Source: Sycon ciliatum (lineage: Eukaryota; Porifera; Calcarea; Leucosolenida; Sycettidae). Taken from it: a DNA stretch of 64,000 bases. The stretch lies in assembly GCF_964019385.1 (NCBI RefSeq), contig NC_088654.1, forward strand, positions 18,812,169 to 18,876,168, given 5' to 3'. Below the pieces are notes generated by a model. It saw only the letters and a list, made by a program, of their open reading frames with translations. It made no database searches and was not told the origin of the DNA. The position numbers and the translations under genes are program-made. This document shows positions 1 to 9,477 of the stretch, in pieces. Positions within the stretch are counted from its first letter, which is position 1. Each line of letters begins with the position of its first letter.

Positions 1-76
1 TTCAATCAATGCCGACTCCGCTGAGTCTGTCGACATCAGTCGTTGCCTGCACAGAGAAAAGCAAACGCACGCATTT

Positions 77-486
77 TAGGGGTGAAACGAGTGCCAAAAT
101 TGGGGACTCGAGTTCTCTTTGAAAAAACGAGCGAGTATTCGAGCGAGTACGAGTATTTTACTGACAACATAAAACAATGCACTGCACCGTGACACTCTCG
201 CAACACCGAACGTCGTACACCTGGTCTTGCATGCAGCCTAGTTCAGGAAATAGTCTGAACTACTGTCTTTAGCTGGTAAGTACGGACAAGCAATAATTTC
301 GCGCTTGCATAGACCATCAGTATCGGTTGGAGTAGCAGAAATGCTTGATGTACATGCATACAATTAGTACTACATACAATACACTGTACATAGGATACTT
401 CGAGTATTTTGCGAAACGAGTAGTACTCGCTCGTTTCAAATTTTCGAGCGAGCGCTCGAGTATTCGATATACTCGTTTCACCCCTA
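77..486. mobile_element. hAT-type MITE with perfect 8-bp target duplication
   Basis: Terminal inverted repeats TAGGGGTGAAACGAGT and ACTCGTTTCACCCCTA bound 410 bp with no coding capacity. The flanking octamer ACGCATTT is present on both sides (69-76 and 487-494), the 8-bp duplication expected of hAT transposition. Internal sequence is rich in CGAGTATTCGAGCG-type motifs that form sub-terminal palindromes. Confidence 0.85.
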
Positions 487-499
487 ACGCATTTCCAGT

Positions 500-912
500 A
501 CACACACACCTTTGACCTTGACCTTTGACGCCCATCGCCGGAGGCGATGATAGCAATGCTACGGCAGAAGCCATAGCAACTTGTGCTGGGATTGCACCAT
601 TCAACAGCTTGCAAGGCTGAAGAATTGACCGTCACTATTCAGCCTGGTCTACACCATACAGCTATTTTGAAGTGACTTTTTCTGGCCAGTGAATCCCTAT
701 TTTTGGTCTTTTCATTTTTCTTTTTTTTTTCCCGCACACACATCACACCACATACTCCGGCATGCACTGGCTGTTGGTAACCACCCAGGAGAATGAAAGA
801 AAAGTCAGGAAGAGTCTGAGAAAGAGAAGAAAGACGTGTGTGACCATAATCGTCGGGAATCGAACCCGCAACCTATCGATTGGAAATCGCTGCACATACC
901 ACTGCACCATAT

Positions 913-915
<3 letters not shown>
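500..915 (-). mobile_element. SINE-1, full-length copy (tRNA-derived head, LINE-like 3' tail)
   Basis: Read on the minus strand, the element starts at 915 with a tRNA-like head: an A-box-like TGGTGCAGTGGTA and a B box GGTTCGATTCC near 850-870. A T-rich body follows, then a tail with the hairpin-forming ATCATCGC...GCGATGGGCGT, ending in AAGG(TG)n. The same architecture recurs at 32880-33305. The tail matches the 3' end of the LINE at 34119. (TG)n lies on both the 5' and 3' side. Confidence 0.8.
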
Positions 916-952
<37 letters not shown>

Positions 953-1030
953 TGCACATGCACACATATACACACACGCACGCACACACACGCACGCGTA
1001 CACACACACACCCACACACATGCAGGTGCA
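914..1030. repeat. (CA)n-rich microsatellite tract
   Basis: Interrupted CA/CG-CA repeats (also imperfectly from 1040 to 1120) lie directly 5' of the SINE-1 head. Open frames of His-Thr or Cys-Val here are repeat artefacts. Confidence 0.9.
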
Positions 1031-1237
1031 TTACGTTCACATAGACACACACTAACATACTCGCAAACGCACTTGCGCACTCATGCCACCAGGTGCAACC
1101 CCACCCCCACACACACTTCAAATGCATACACAACTGTGATGCATGGCACTTGCGGTGCCTCTCCTTATCCGCACCACTGTCACTGGATAGTTTGTGTTGG
1201 TCAGCAAATCGAAAAAAATCAACAACAATGCACTGAC

Positions 1238-1662
1238 CTTTCGCTGCGTCGTAGCGGCTTGATGACTTCATCAAGGGTACAGCGTGCAATCTCCCGCTTC
1301 CTGGCACAGTAGTAGCGTGTGTGCATCACCAGGATTGAACCCAGGATTGCTAGCACGCACAGCACGCCCGTCGCAATCCCAATGCGAGTACCCGTTGTCA
1401 GGGACTTTCCCAGCGTGCTGTGGCGATGTGTCGTTGCGGCTGGAAAAACTGTTGATACTTCGACCGTCGGTGAATTTGCGTGGACAAGGGGTAGTTCCGG
1501 TCCGTCGTACGCGGCCGGTTTGCATCCATACATTTCCATCCGAACGCACACCGTACGCCGGCTGCCAAAGCCGACCAGGCGCACGAAGCGTGCCCGGAGA
1601 GGCTGCAGGAAGGCCTGCCGCAGCGGCTGTGGGTCCTGCGGCTGCTGGGGGCCCGTGAACAC
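1238..1662 (-). CDS. Discoidin receptor-like gene, exon 5 (end of discoidin 2, transmembrane helix, juxtamembrane)
   Basis: The exon encodes 141 residues plus two bases. The block RARFVRLVGFGSRRTVCVRM plus EMYGC closes the second discoidin domain. A Ser/Thr/Pro-rich stalk follows, then the hydrophobic helix IGIATGVLCVLAILGSILVM and a positively charged stop-transfer and cytoplasmic start (HTRYYCARKREIARC). It is entered in phase 0 (CTCCAG|GTG) and left in phase 2 at GAAAG|GTCAGTG. The open phase-2 donor means the cytoplasmic region continues in exons to the left of this window, so a kinase domain can be neither shown nor excluded. Confidence 0.78.
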
Positions 1663-2270
1663 CTGGAGCAAGGTCGGTGTGACAGAGGAAAAACACAGGG
1701 TGAGGTATCTGCTGCACTGATCAAAGAACGTGTTAGCGCCTGTTTGTGCTGCGACTTTAAAATTCAACAGCCGAAAATTTAACGTCATAGGCAGTTACAT
1801 CATCAACCATTGTGGAGAATTTTTATCATGCGACCTTTTCCCCGTTTTAACTTAATCCCTCAAACTAATTTTACGAGTGTGGTAATTATACCCATGTCTT
1901 TTTCTGTATCTTTGGTGTTACTGACTCCCAACATTTCTAGTTTGGATATTGTAGGGAAAGTTGCGAAAAATAGCTCCGACGTTCGGAGCAGACACTTTCT
2001 TCGTATGGAAAGTTGGTGCCCATAGTTGTTGCCATTTATCACGATCATACAAAACATACGGTGGGGGGGGGGGGGAGAGAAGGGAGAAGCCATCATTCAT
2101 CATAACTGGCTTTCATAAGGACTTCAGCAAGCGTATCAGAAAGGCTAAGTTTTGTACGGTTGCTATACGTGCCGACACAATTGTGGACATGGACAAGTAA
2201 GTTGGAAGTGTTCACCAGCGGGACTTTTCAGCTGTTACACAAGTCGATTAAATGACCGTGTGGGACAGCC

Positions 2271-2425
2271 ATATTGGCTCCAACACCAGTGAATCCCTTC
2301 ATCACGGGGTCACATGATGTTGGCTCCAACACCAGTGAATCACTGCATCACTGCATCACCGGATCACATGATGTTGGCTCCAACACCAGTGGATTCCTGC
2401 ATCACGGGGTCACATGATGTTGGCC
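2271..2425. repeat. ~54-bp imperfect tandem repeat, about three copies
   Basis: Units contain CATGATGTTGGCTCCAACAC followed by CAGTGAATC/GGATTC and CATCACGGGGTCA. Each unit has a short internal palindrome (GTTGGctCCAAC). It lies in the intron between exons 5 and 4 of the discoidin gene. Confidence 0.8.
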
Positions 2426-2604
2426 GTGCTGGTTCCACTGGCAGCATGCCATGTACGTGTTCTACCAGGGAGTCGTACAATACCTTTACAACTCCCTGTT
2501 TTCTACCCATATGCAGTGACAGGGATAAGATGTGAAGCCATGAGCAAAATAGTGAGAGCGACATACAATTTGATGACACAAGCACGTCATTGGACCTCTC
2601 TTAC

Positions 2605-3038
2605 CTCAACTTGTTCATTCCCGAGAAAGTCCACCCGCACCACCACATCAAAGTCGTGGGAAAATCCCCTGCTGTTGCTCAGCAACACGGAGAACTGATC
2701 GACGCCATGGTAACCTGACAGTGGTCCGGTGCCGTTTGAATCTCGGTAGCCCTCCAGCTCCAGTGCACTGATAAGAAGCGACTGGCCAAGGTCAATCTGA
2801 AGATACGTACGGCCGGTTGCATTGCTGTCGGCACACCAAGCCGATGATCCATCGTCGTCGATCGTGGGTCGAATCCGTGCCTGGTATGGTGCAAAGCGAT
2901 CCGTGTCATTGTTGTTGCTGGTAATGCTGCTGCTGCTGTTGCTGCCCTCGTAGTGGTCGTAGCTACTGGAGGTGAAGGCTGAGTCCGGGATGATGCTGTC
3001 CAGTGCCAGGCCCAGAGGCTTGTTGCATGCTGCCATGG
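2605..3038 (-). CDS. Discoidin receptor-like gene, exon 4 (discoidin domain 2, N-terminal part)
   Basis: The exon encodes 144 residues: CNKPLGLALDSIIPDSAFTS (domain start), a Ser/Asn-rich insertion, YQARIRPTIDDDGSSAWCA, YLQIDLGQSLLISALELEG, and FSVLLSNSRG. It is entered in phase 1 and left in phase 0 at GAG|GTAAGAG. Two in-frame acceptors nine bases apart (exon starts 3038 and 3029) would include or omit three residues. The upstream intron is dominated by a (TG)n tract ending about 10 bases before the acceptor, so splicing efficiency could depend on its length. The insertion relative to domain 1 is low-complexity (SNSSSSITSNNN). Confidence 0.8.
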
Positions 3039-3050
3039 CTGTGTGTGTTT

Positions 3051-3068
3051 GTGTGTGTGTGTGTTCAC

Positions 3069-3143
<75 letters not shown>

Positions 3144-3168
3144 GTGTGTGTGTGTGTGCGTGCGCATG
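3051..3168. repeat. (TG)n microsatellite next to a splice acceptor
   Basis: A nearly pure TG tract on the plus strand, i.e. (CA)n in the sense of the discoidin gene, ends about 10 bases upstream of the exon 4 acceptor. CA-rich intronic elements are known hnRNP L binding sites; whether that applies here is inference. Confidence 0.9.
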
Positions 3169-3515
3169 ATGAGGGCAGACAATGACACGAATGTTGCAAT
3201 TAGTCATACTGTAGAACACAACCCATGGCATGAAAGACGATGCACTGCAAGAACACTCAATCACTGCAAATGTAACATATTGCTGTTTCAACCCTTTCAC
3301 CTCAAAAGCCTTATCAGTAGATCTCAGAGTCACCAAGCGCATCATAATTACGTAGTGAAACACAGTGAAGTAAATGCCCCGACTCCCGGGAGCACCCCAC
3401 TTTGATGCCATGGAGAGGAATTATCATGGCAGAAAGTAAGTGTGCACTGAAATTGTGTAGATTGTTTTCCCTTGTGAACGTACTCAACGCTACACACAGG
3501 CATGTCTGCAAGTAC

Positions 3516-3837
3516 CTTTCATGGAGGCTGGCATGCCGCAGACGTACAATCCCACTCGCATGCCCAGACGGTGGGGAGCGCTGGCACGGCTTAGATGCGT
3601 GAGGCGGACATAGCGGGCAGCTCGCTTGCCGACGACGTGAATATCAAACACAGCAACGGCCGAAGCGCTGGACACGTCGCGGTAGACTGGCGTGCCGACC
3701 TCTGCGGCAGTGAAATGCACACTGTCGTTGCTAAGCAACACGCGTAGTGACGTCACCGAGTACGACTGTCCAGTGTAGCGGTGCACAAAGCCTTGCACTG
3801 TCAGCTGGGTGACTAGTTCAGGCTGGAGAAAGTCCAC
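3516..3837 (-). CDS. Discoidin receptor-like gene, exon 3 (second half of discoidin domain 1)
   Basis: The exon encodes 107 residues, entered in phase 0 after TTTCCAG and left in phase 1 at AAAG|GTACTT. It carries the core F5/8C strands: VDFLQPELVTQLTVQGF, SYSVTSLRVLLSNDSVHF, and the closing block RYVRLTHLSRAS...RVGLYVCG, whose cysteine pairs with the one in exon 2 in this fold. This is the clearest evidence for the domain assignment. Several potential N-glycosylation sites (for example NDS) suit an extracellular location. Confidence 0.82.
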
Positions 3838-4301
3838 CTGGAAAGCACCATCAGTAAAAAAGCAAGAGTTCGTAAACCAAGGGCTGCCACTTTTCTGGGA
3901 GTAGAAGTCTGAACAGGTCAACCCTCGGCTAGTGGGAGGGAGGGTGGGGTGGGGGTATGAAGTGAGGCAGCGCCCTATTTACAAGCCAAAGCACTTGTTA
4001 GGATTTCAAGAGTTGCAAACATCAGATCAGGCACTTTCCTGAACAATCCAAGCAAGATAGTGAAGCAGATTTTCGGACGGACCTGTCACAATAGGAGCGT
4101 TTCCAAAAATTCGTAACAGGTGGCAACCCTGTAATGGCACCCAGAGTGAGTGTGCAAGTGTGACTTGCAGGGGCGTCGAACACGGTACGGTCACTGCGGT
4201 ATTGACCGTACCACTTTTTGGCCTTAATAGGTACCCCGTGAATCAATAATTATAATACACTGATGTGGGCTCTAAATTGTCAAATGTTTCGGCTCAGCCA
4301 T

Positions 4302-4321
4302 CCCCCCCCCCCCCCCCCCCA
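4302..4321. repeat. Homopolymer C run
   Basis: About twenty consecutive C. Similar C or G runs occur near 2061, 5046, 6356, 6708, 28998, 48996, 50439, 57920, 58051 and 60087, a marked feature of this genome. Confidence 0.9.
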
Positions 4322-4861
4322 CGAGTAAATTGTACTTCAGATGGCTGACCGTACCACACTAAAATACCTTCCGACGCCCCCGGTTCACTTGGGTATTTGT
4401 AACAGAGCAGCCCAAACATTACAACACGCAAGACCTGTCAGGCACTTGACAACTCGTAGATTGCAACACAGTCAGACCATGGTCAGCAATATGATCTACT
4501 GAGCAGTGCGACTCCAAGTGTTGCACAATTGGTCCTTTTGTCTGATACAAAATTGCATGAACGGATATGGACAATATATACACATACAATTTCCTGGGAG
4601 ACAAGAAAGCAATTATACCTAGAAGTAGGACACATTTCAGACTGAACATGTTGAAAACATTTCATTTTGCCTGTACTTCACATGATGATAAGGCATGAAA
4701 GTACACTAGTGAAAACTTTCAAGATGTTCAGGAGTCTGAAGTGTGTCCTTCTTCTAAGTAGAATTGCAGACACATACACCTTGTATATTCCTGTGTGTAC
4801 ATACTGGCATAGCCGATACCGGCAATAGGGTACCCATGTATTTCGAGTACACGCACGCGCG

Positions 4862-4990
4862 CACACACACACACACACATACACACACAGATAGACTGAC
4901 AGACAGACAGGTAGATACACACACAGATACACACAGACACGCATGCACACACACACACACACACACACACCACACACACACACACGCACG

Positions 4991-5032
<42 letters not shown>

Positions 5033-5060
5033 ATACACTCACCCTCCCCCCCCCCCCCCA
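4862..5060. repeat. Compound (CA)n/(GA-TA) microsatellite
   Basis: CA repeats are interrupted by AGATAGACTGACAGACAG and CG-CA segments and end in a C homopolymer. The tract sits immediately downstream of the exon 2 donor of the discoidin gene, inside its intron. Confidence 0.9.
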
Positions 5061-5085
5061 CACGCACACACACAGTTTTCCTGAC

Positions 5086-5297
5086 CTGCCAATACTCGGT
5101 GCTGTTACTGCCAGACGGTATCCAGCCTCCACAACCAATGTGTGCATTCAGCCTACCATCACCAGCCCGAGCCACAATACCCTGATGTTCTCCCTGTGCA
5201 GGTCCACACTGAGCGTTGGATGAGCTGCTCAGTAGCTGTGATGACAGCGACAGTGAGTTCTCCGGTGAGAGAATCTCCTGAGACGAGCATGGTGCAC
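5086..5297 (-). CDS. Discoidin receptor-like gene, exon 2 (first half of discoidin domain 1)
   Basis: The exon encodes 70 residues, entered in phase 1 after a TTCCGCAG acceptor and left in phase 0 at CAG|GTCAGG. It starts with the first discoidin cysteine ([10 protein letters not shown]) and contains the ARAGDGRLN and GGWIPSG segments, which correspond to the conserved 'aRLN...gW.p' region of F5/8 type C domains. It ends with STEYWQ, just before the conserved 'W-x-Q-V-D-(L/F)' strand, which continues in the next exon as VDFLQ. A long (CA)n tract lies immediately inside the downstream intron. Confidence 0.75.
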
Positions 5298-5365
5298 CTG
5301 CGGAACGAGAAATCAGCAGCATAGCATAGCACTGATGTATCAGCTATGGCAGAAATCAACCATCT

Positions 5366-5965
5366 CTTAATTTGCTCACCCAAAATCCTATATATATGAT
5401 TTGAAAATATGTGCGTTTTATGCCGTTGTTATTGGTGATCACGACCAATAATAACGGCATAATGGTTTTCATGGAAGTTGTAAATATGTTTGAGGCATGA
5501 ATGTTTACATTTTAGATTCATAGGGCGATAATATTTCCGATGAATACCCATTTTCAGCAATAATTTGAAATTTGAGCATAATTGTTCAGCTGCTGTCATG
5601 GAAAGGACTGAAGCAGTGAATGTGCAGAAGAACATTGCAGGTGTGGCACGGGGTGGTTTCATGACGACATATCGCACATGCCGTCATGAAACTACCAGTT
5701 TTAAGGATAAAACAAGGTCCAATAAAATCTCAAATCCTATATATAGGATTCGAAAAATAGGGCACAGGCCTTAGTAATATTGAGCAAGGAGATGAGCCTG
5801 AGATGTTAGTGTTTGAAAAAGTTATCTTATTCAACTCTCAATATCTACTAAGACCTAGCAAGGAAGAATTGGTCACATACGTTTCCCTATGCTCGTGCCA
5901 CACCCATTTTGAGTTGAAAAATATGACCAAAATCCTATATATAGGATTTAGCAAATTAAGAGATA
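5366..5965. mobile_element. MITE-like element with terminal palindromic motif
   Basis: Inverted terminal sequences CTCTTAATTTGCT and AGCAAATTAAGAG lie next to AATCCTATATATA motifs, bounding about 600 bp in the discoidin gene's first intron. The internal palindrome AATCCTATATATAGGATT recurs at 5733 and 5931, with a degenerate copy at 5385. Repeated AGCAGAAATCAACCAT units follow at 5965-6040. A second hairpin (5420-5436 with 5444-5460) lies inside. Boundaries are approximate. Confidence 0.5.
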
Positions 5966-6446
5966 GCAGAAATCAGCCACAGCAGAAATCAACCATAGCA
6001 GACATCAACCATAGAAGAAATCAACCATAGCAGAAATCACTGCTGTAAATGTGAAACATATGTACACTTTAGAAAATTGCGGCAGTACGATACATGTCCA
6101 CATGTACATGTATATCGTACTGCCTTGATGCCGTACCGCCACGATTTTCAGTGTACATGCATTTCCACATTTACACGGATGTATCCAAGACCAGGGGCAG
6201 ACACCACACCATTTAAACCTGTACAAACGTGTGCCAGCAAACGCGTGTGGCGGGTCGGATGCGGGGAAATTGTGCGTGCAAGAAGCATTGCATCATGACA
6301 ATGAAGTCAACTGGAGGGCCGCACCGTATGTGGGAGCTGCACACTCCCTGGACCGGGGGGGGGGGGGGGGGGGGTACTCTTGCTGTTACCAACAGTGCAT
6401 AACGAATACTAGTAGTGTGCAACTCCTATCTTGAGCAGCATTGGGA

Positions 6447-6451
6447 TAGTT

Positions 6452-6488
<37 letters not shown>

Positions 6489-6800
6489 AATTTATTATTT
6501 TACTAGGGAACCCTAGGAATGACTTGGTGCTTGTGACAGATGCAGAAAGGGGCTTAGCTTGACGACATCCAGGTGGAAGCATGTTCCATCTGTCTGCTGC
6601 CAAAAATGAAATAGCATTCAGGCTGTAACGAGACGTAGCTCTGGGTAGGTTCAGAGCGGCTGAAGCTTGACCGCGGGTAGCAGCATTTGTGCGGCATGAT
6701 GCAGAGCGGGGGGGGGGGGGGGGGGGGGTAAATATCGTGCTTAAAAGAGGACTGGTGCAACGAGATAGACACCTAAAAACAAACACAAACAGCTTCAAGT
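6447..6800 (-). mobile_element. LINE 3'-end fragment with (CTA)n tail
   Basis: The minus-strand frame contains NAISFLAADRWNMLPPGCRQ, the common 'R.....WN.LP' C-terminal block of CR1/RTE-like reverse transcriptase proteins. It ends in a (TAG)n/(CTA)n tract at 6450-6488. A G homopolymer interrupts it at 6708. It is a 5'-truncated dead copy in the discoidin gene's first intron. Confidence 0.65.
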
Positions 6801-6895
6801 TTACACTGCGAGAGAAAGTATACAGGTTATATTTGGTGAGAATGAAATTGATAAGTTAGAAGTAGGGATAACACACGATCGAACATTTTTCGAAT

Positions 6896-6975
6896 AGTTT
6901 CAGGGAAAGTTGCAAATGGGGAAAGTCTGAAGAAACACATTGACGATCACCACCAGGTCTCAGGGACGCCCACGG
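6896..6975 (-). mobile_element. SINE-2, degraded fragment
   Basis: The stretch TTTCAGGGAAAGTTGCAAATGGG through CACCACCAGG matches the body of the SINE-2 copies at 51895 and 52455. The tRNA-like head is lost or eroded. Confidence 0.55.
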
Positions 6976-7238
6976 AGCATTTTATTGGGAAATTGTTTTT
7001 GGCAGAAGACTAACTAAGTATGATCAAATTGCGTAGTCTTTTCAGCGCACGTCTTGTAGATTCGGAGTCAGCTCACCAGGTTCAATGCGCATTGAATCTA
7101 CCGTCTGGTGTTCGGCACGGTATAAAGAGAATCCAGAGTTGCACACTATTGGTGCCTTGCACACTCTTTTCACAATACATGTATTTAATACTGCTGTAAA
7201 ACAGAGAGGTTCCAGGCTGTCCAATGCAGTGCTCAATA

Positions 7239-7298
7239 CCGAGTTTCACGCACTAAGCGATCATCAGATGATCACTTCGCTTAGTGCGTGAAACTCGG
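7239..7298. repeat. Perfect 22-bp inverted repeat
   Basis: Arms 7239-7260 and 7277-7298 (CCGAGTTTCACGCACTAAGC and its complement) are perfect, with a 16-base spacer that is itself partly palindromic (TCATCAGATGA). No open frame or known element accounts for it. Confidence 0.85.
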
Positions 7299-7582
7299 AG
7301 TAAAATAACTTTTCAATCCTCTTGTTCTTGCATGGAATAGTACTGCAGTGAAACTTCAGTTTTCCGTACCTCCAAGGGGACATAGAAATCTGTACGTTAT
7401 ATCCGAGGTGCTTTATCCAAGGATGCGTCGATGGTCAAATAAATAGGGCAAAGCCCTGAAGGGTAGTGCTTTTATCTAATCCAAAACATAATATTTGAGG
7501 AATTTTGCACCACCATGTACCAGTCATTTGACCTTGGATAAAGCACCTCGGCGATATGATTGTTTGATGTATTAAAGGCTAC

Positions 7583-7730
7583 CTGCAGTTGCTGTTCCAG
7601 TCGCAGCCGTCGACGCTGCCGCAGCAGCCGCTGCTGCTGCGACTTCCAGAAGTAGCAGCCCGGATGTCATAAATAGAGCGAAGACGCACACCGTGCCTCG
7701 CCACAATACACAGGTGATGGAACGGCCCAT
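7583..7730 (-). CDS. Discoidin receptor-like gene, exon 1 (signal peptide)
   Basis: The exon encodes 49 residues plus one base. From Met (MGRSITCVLWRG) it runs into a hydrophobic core (TVCVFALFMTSGLLLLEVA) followed by an alanine-rich stretch, a typical secretory signal. It ends at a GTAGCC donor in phase 1, which matches the phase-1 acceptor of the exon at 5297. The open frame extends upstream to 7865, but the segment before this Met is basic and unlike a signal peptide, so the inner Met at 7730 is preferred. No promoter can be identified. The (GCN)n-rich end gives a run of nine alanines that may be length-polymorphic. Confidence 0.62.
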
Positions 7731-8367
7731 TGCGCCCGTGCCGCGCCCTGGCCTGCCGATCACCACTCGACTCCGGTCCGGGATCCGGTGCTGCGCAGGA
7801 TTTGACTTTGAGCAGATTGGGCTGAGCACACACACACCCGGAAACTGGTCGCGAGTCTTCACCAACGACTAGTCACTACTGGCAGTACTGCATTTTTATT
7901 TAGCTTGACGTGCGAGCACGTACATACTAGTATTACTCCAGCTAGCTAGAATCGGTACTCCATGCCGGCAGCAGGACCTCTGTACATGCACCGATCTCTG
8001 GCCACCAGAGAAAAAAGCAACAACAACGACAGGTAGAATTGCTGATCCAGGTACAGGAACTGGTTCCTCCACGTCCACTGATCGGTGATCCTCTGCACAA
8101 CTGCAAAGTGTCAACTCTACTACACTATAGCTCTACAGTACGGAGTACGGCCTCCATCAACACAACAGTTGTGACATTCGGATTCCGGTTTTGGCAGTGA
8201 GGGTGCTAGATCCACACTACAAAAAAAAGTCGACGTCTACCATAATGATTATGCACCGGCCCTGAGTATAGTACAGCAGTATAGTACACGTACGTGCAGA
8301 ATAATTATTTTTATTGTAGCATGACTGTGATTGTAGGGTCCTCCTCCGATCCTGGCAGTAGCCGGAT

Positions 8368-8567
8368 NNNNNNNNNNNNNNNNNNNNNNNNNNNNNNNNN
8401 NNNNNNNNNNNNNNNNNNNNNNNNNNNNNNNNNNNNNNNNNNNNNNNNNNNNNNNNNNNNNNNNNNNNNNNNNNNNNNNNNNNNNNNNNNNNNNNNNNNN
8501 NNNNNNNNNNNNNNNNNNNNNNNNNNNNNNNNNNNNNNNNNNNNNNNNNNNNNNNNNNNNNNNNNNN
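8368..8567. other. Assembly gap
   Basis: Exactly 200 N, so its real length is probably unknown. It lies upstream of exon 1 of the discoidin gene, where promoter or 5' UTR sequence might be. Confidence 0.99.
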
Positions 8568-8639
8568 AAAAAAAGCAATTATCGACTCAAAAACACCAGT
8601 TCAGTATTAAATGGCGATATTGCCTGGATGGACGTTAAC

Positions 8640-8844
8640 AGGTCCAGATACAAATAGGTTGTAGTCCACGAACCACGAACCTTCCAAGTTGGAAGGTTGG
8701 TTTGCGCACTGGAGATGTGTTAGAGCTAGGTCTCGGGCCGCTGAATGTCTCAGTGGCCTGTCAGTCTCGTGCCCTATTATCGCACAGTCACTTTCTGACT
8801 GTTTATCATCTTGTTACAGTCGTGGATAGTTGCTGCACAAGTTC
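8640..8844. mobile_element. Fragment of the 'accttccaag-ttggaagg' MITE family
   Basis: GAACCTTCCAAGTTGGAAGG followed by a body (GAGATGTGTTAGAGCTAGGT...CTTTCTGACTGT) matches the arms of the palindrome at 20099-20628 and pieces at 22525 and 59790. A TIR element containing the BEL retrotransposon is inserted at its right end. Confidence 0.6.
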
Positions 8845-9090
8845 TAGGCCCCAGCGGCAAATGCTAGCACCCAAAGTAGCATAAAAGGGCCTTTTTGTGA
8901 CTCCACACGATGCTAGCATAAACAGCAGTTTTTACCGGCATCCGATACATTTTTGGCAATTTTGGCATTCTGGATGTGGAATTCGGTCTAGATTACACTA
9001 TGAAACTAGTATTACGGTACTACCACATTGATAATTGCATGCACTACATTCAATTTGTTTGCATTACCTAGTTGTGACCAAAACCCACAT

Positions 9091-9429
9091 TGTTGTGAAC
9101 CCTCTAAGATTCTCTAAATTGTCAGGATCGTACGACCACACGGCACGAGGACAACTCTTTCCTTTACACAGTATATTTCACTCCATCGAATAATTAACAA
9201 TGAACACTAATAACACCAGCTATTTATAGCATGCAGAAACAGCGTACATGCAAAACATAAGCATATAAAACTGGACATAACAGCGTATACAGCAAAACGC
9301 ACACAACGCATATAGCGTATGCCATGCAGCAACATCAGCGGTACGGCGGAGTCGAAATACAACATTTCAACGAATACAATGCCATAAGCGCGAAGGCCTT
9401 TCCCAATTGAGAACTGGTGGTTTACAACA
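9091..9429 (-). repeat. BEL 3' LTR
   Basis: The second 339-bp LTR. CACAT immediately outside it repeats the bases after the other LTR, giving the target-site duplication. Confidence 0.92.
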
Positions 9430-9441
9430 TTCTCCCCACCA
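9430..9441 (-). promoter_or_regulatory. BEL polypurine tract
   Basis: GGTGGGGAGAA abuts the TG start of the 3' LTR, as needed for plus-strand priming. Confidence 0.7.
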
Positions 9442-9477
9442 AAGGGCTTCTCACCGCCGTACAACAATGCACACAAG

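Larger units (their letters stand above)
1238..7730 (-). other. Gene model: two-discoidin-domain type I membrane protein (partial)
   Basis: Five exons on the minus strand (7730-7583, 5297-5086, 3837-3516, 3038-2605, 1662-1238) join through consensus GT-AG sites without breaking frame (phases 1, 0, 1, 0) and give 513 codons. Seen order: signal peptide (about residues 1-30), discoidin domain 1 (Cys53 to Cys220), discoidin domain 2 (Cys232 to Cys419), a Ser/Thr-rich stalk, one transmembrane helix (about 466-486), and a basic juxtamembrane segment. Discoidin (F5/8 type C) domains bind collagen, phospholipid or glycans at the cell surface. The architecture recalls discoidin domain receptors, but no kinase exon is visible because the gene continues past the left edge with an open phase-2 donor. 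Neuropilin- or DCBLD-like proteins are alternatives. The introns carry LINE, MITE and microsatellite DNA. Confidence 0.75.

Noticed and set aside
7731..7865. N-terminal extension of discoidin exon 1
   Set aside because: Basic, Pro/Gly-rich segment ahead of a good signal peptide; more likely 5' UTR.
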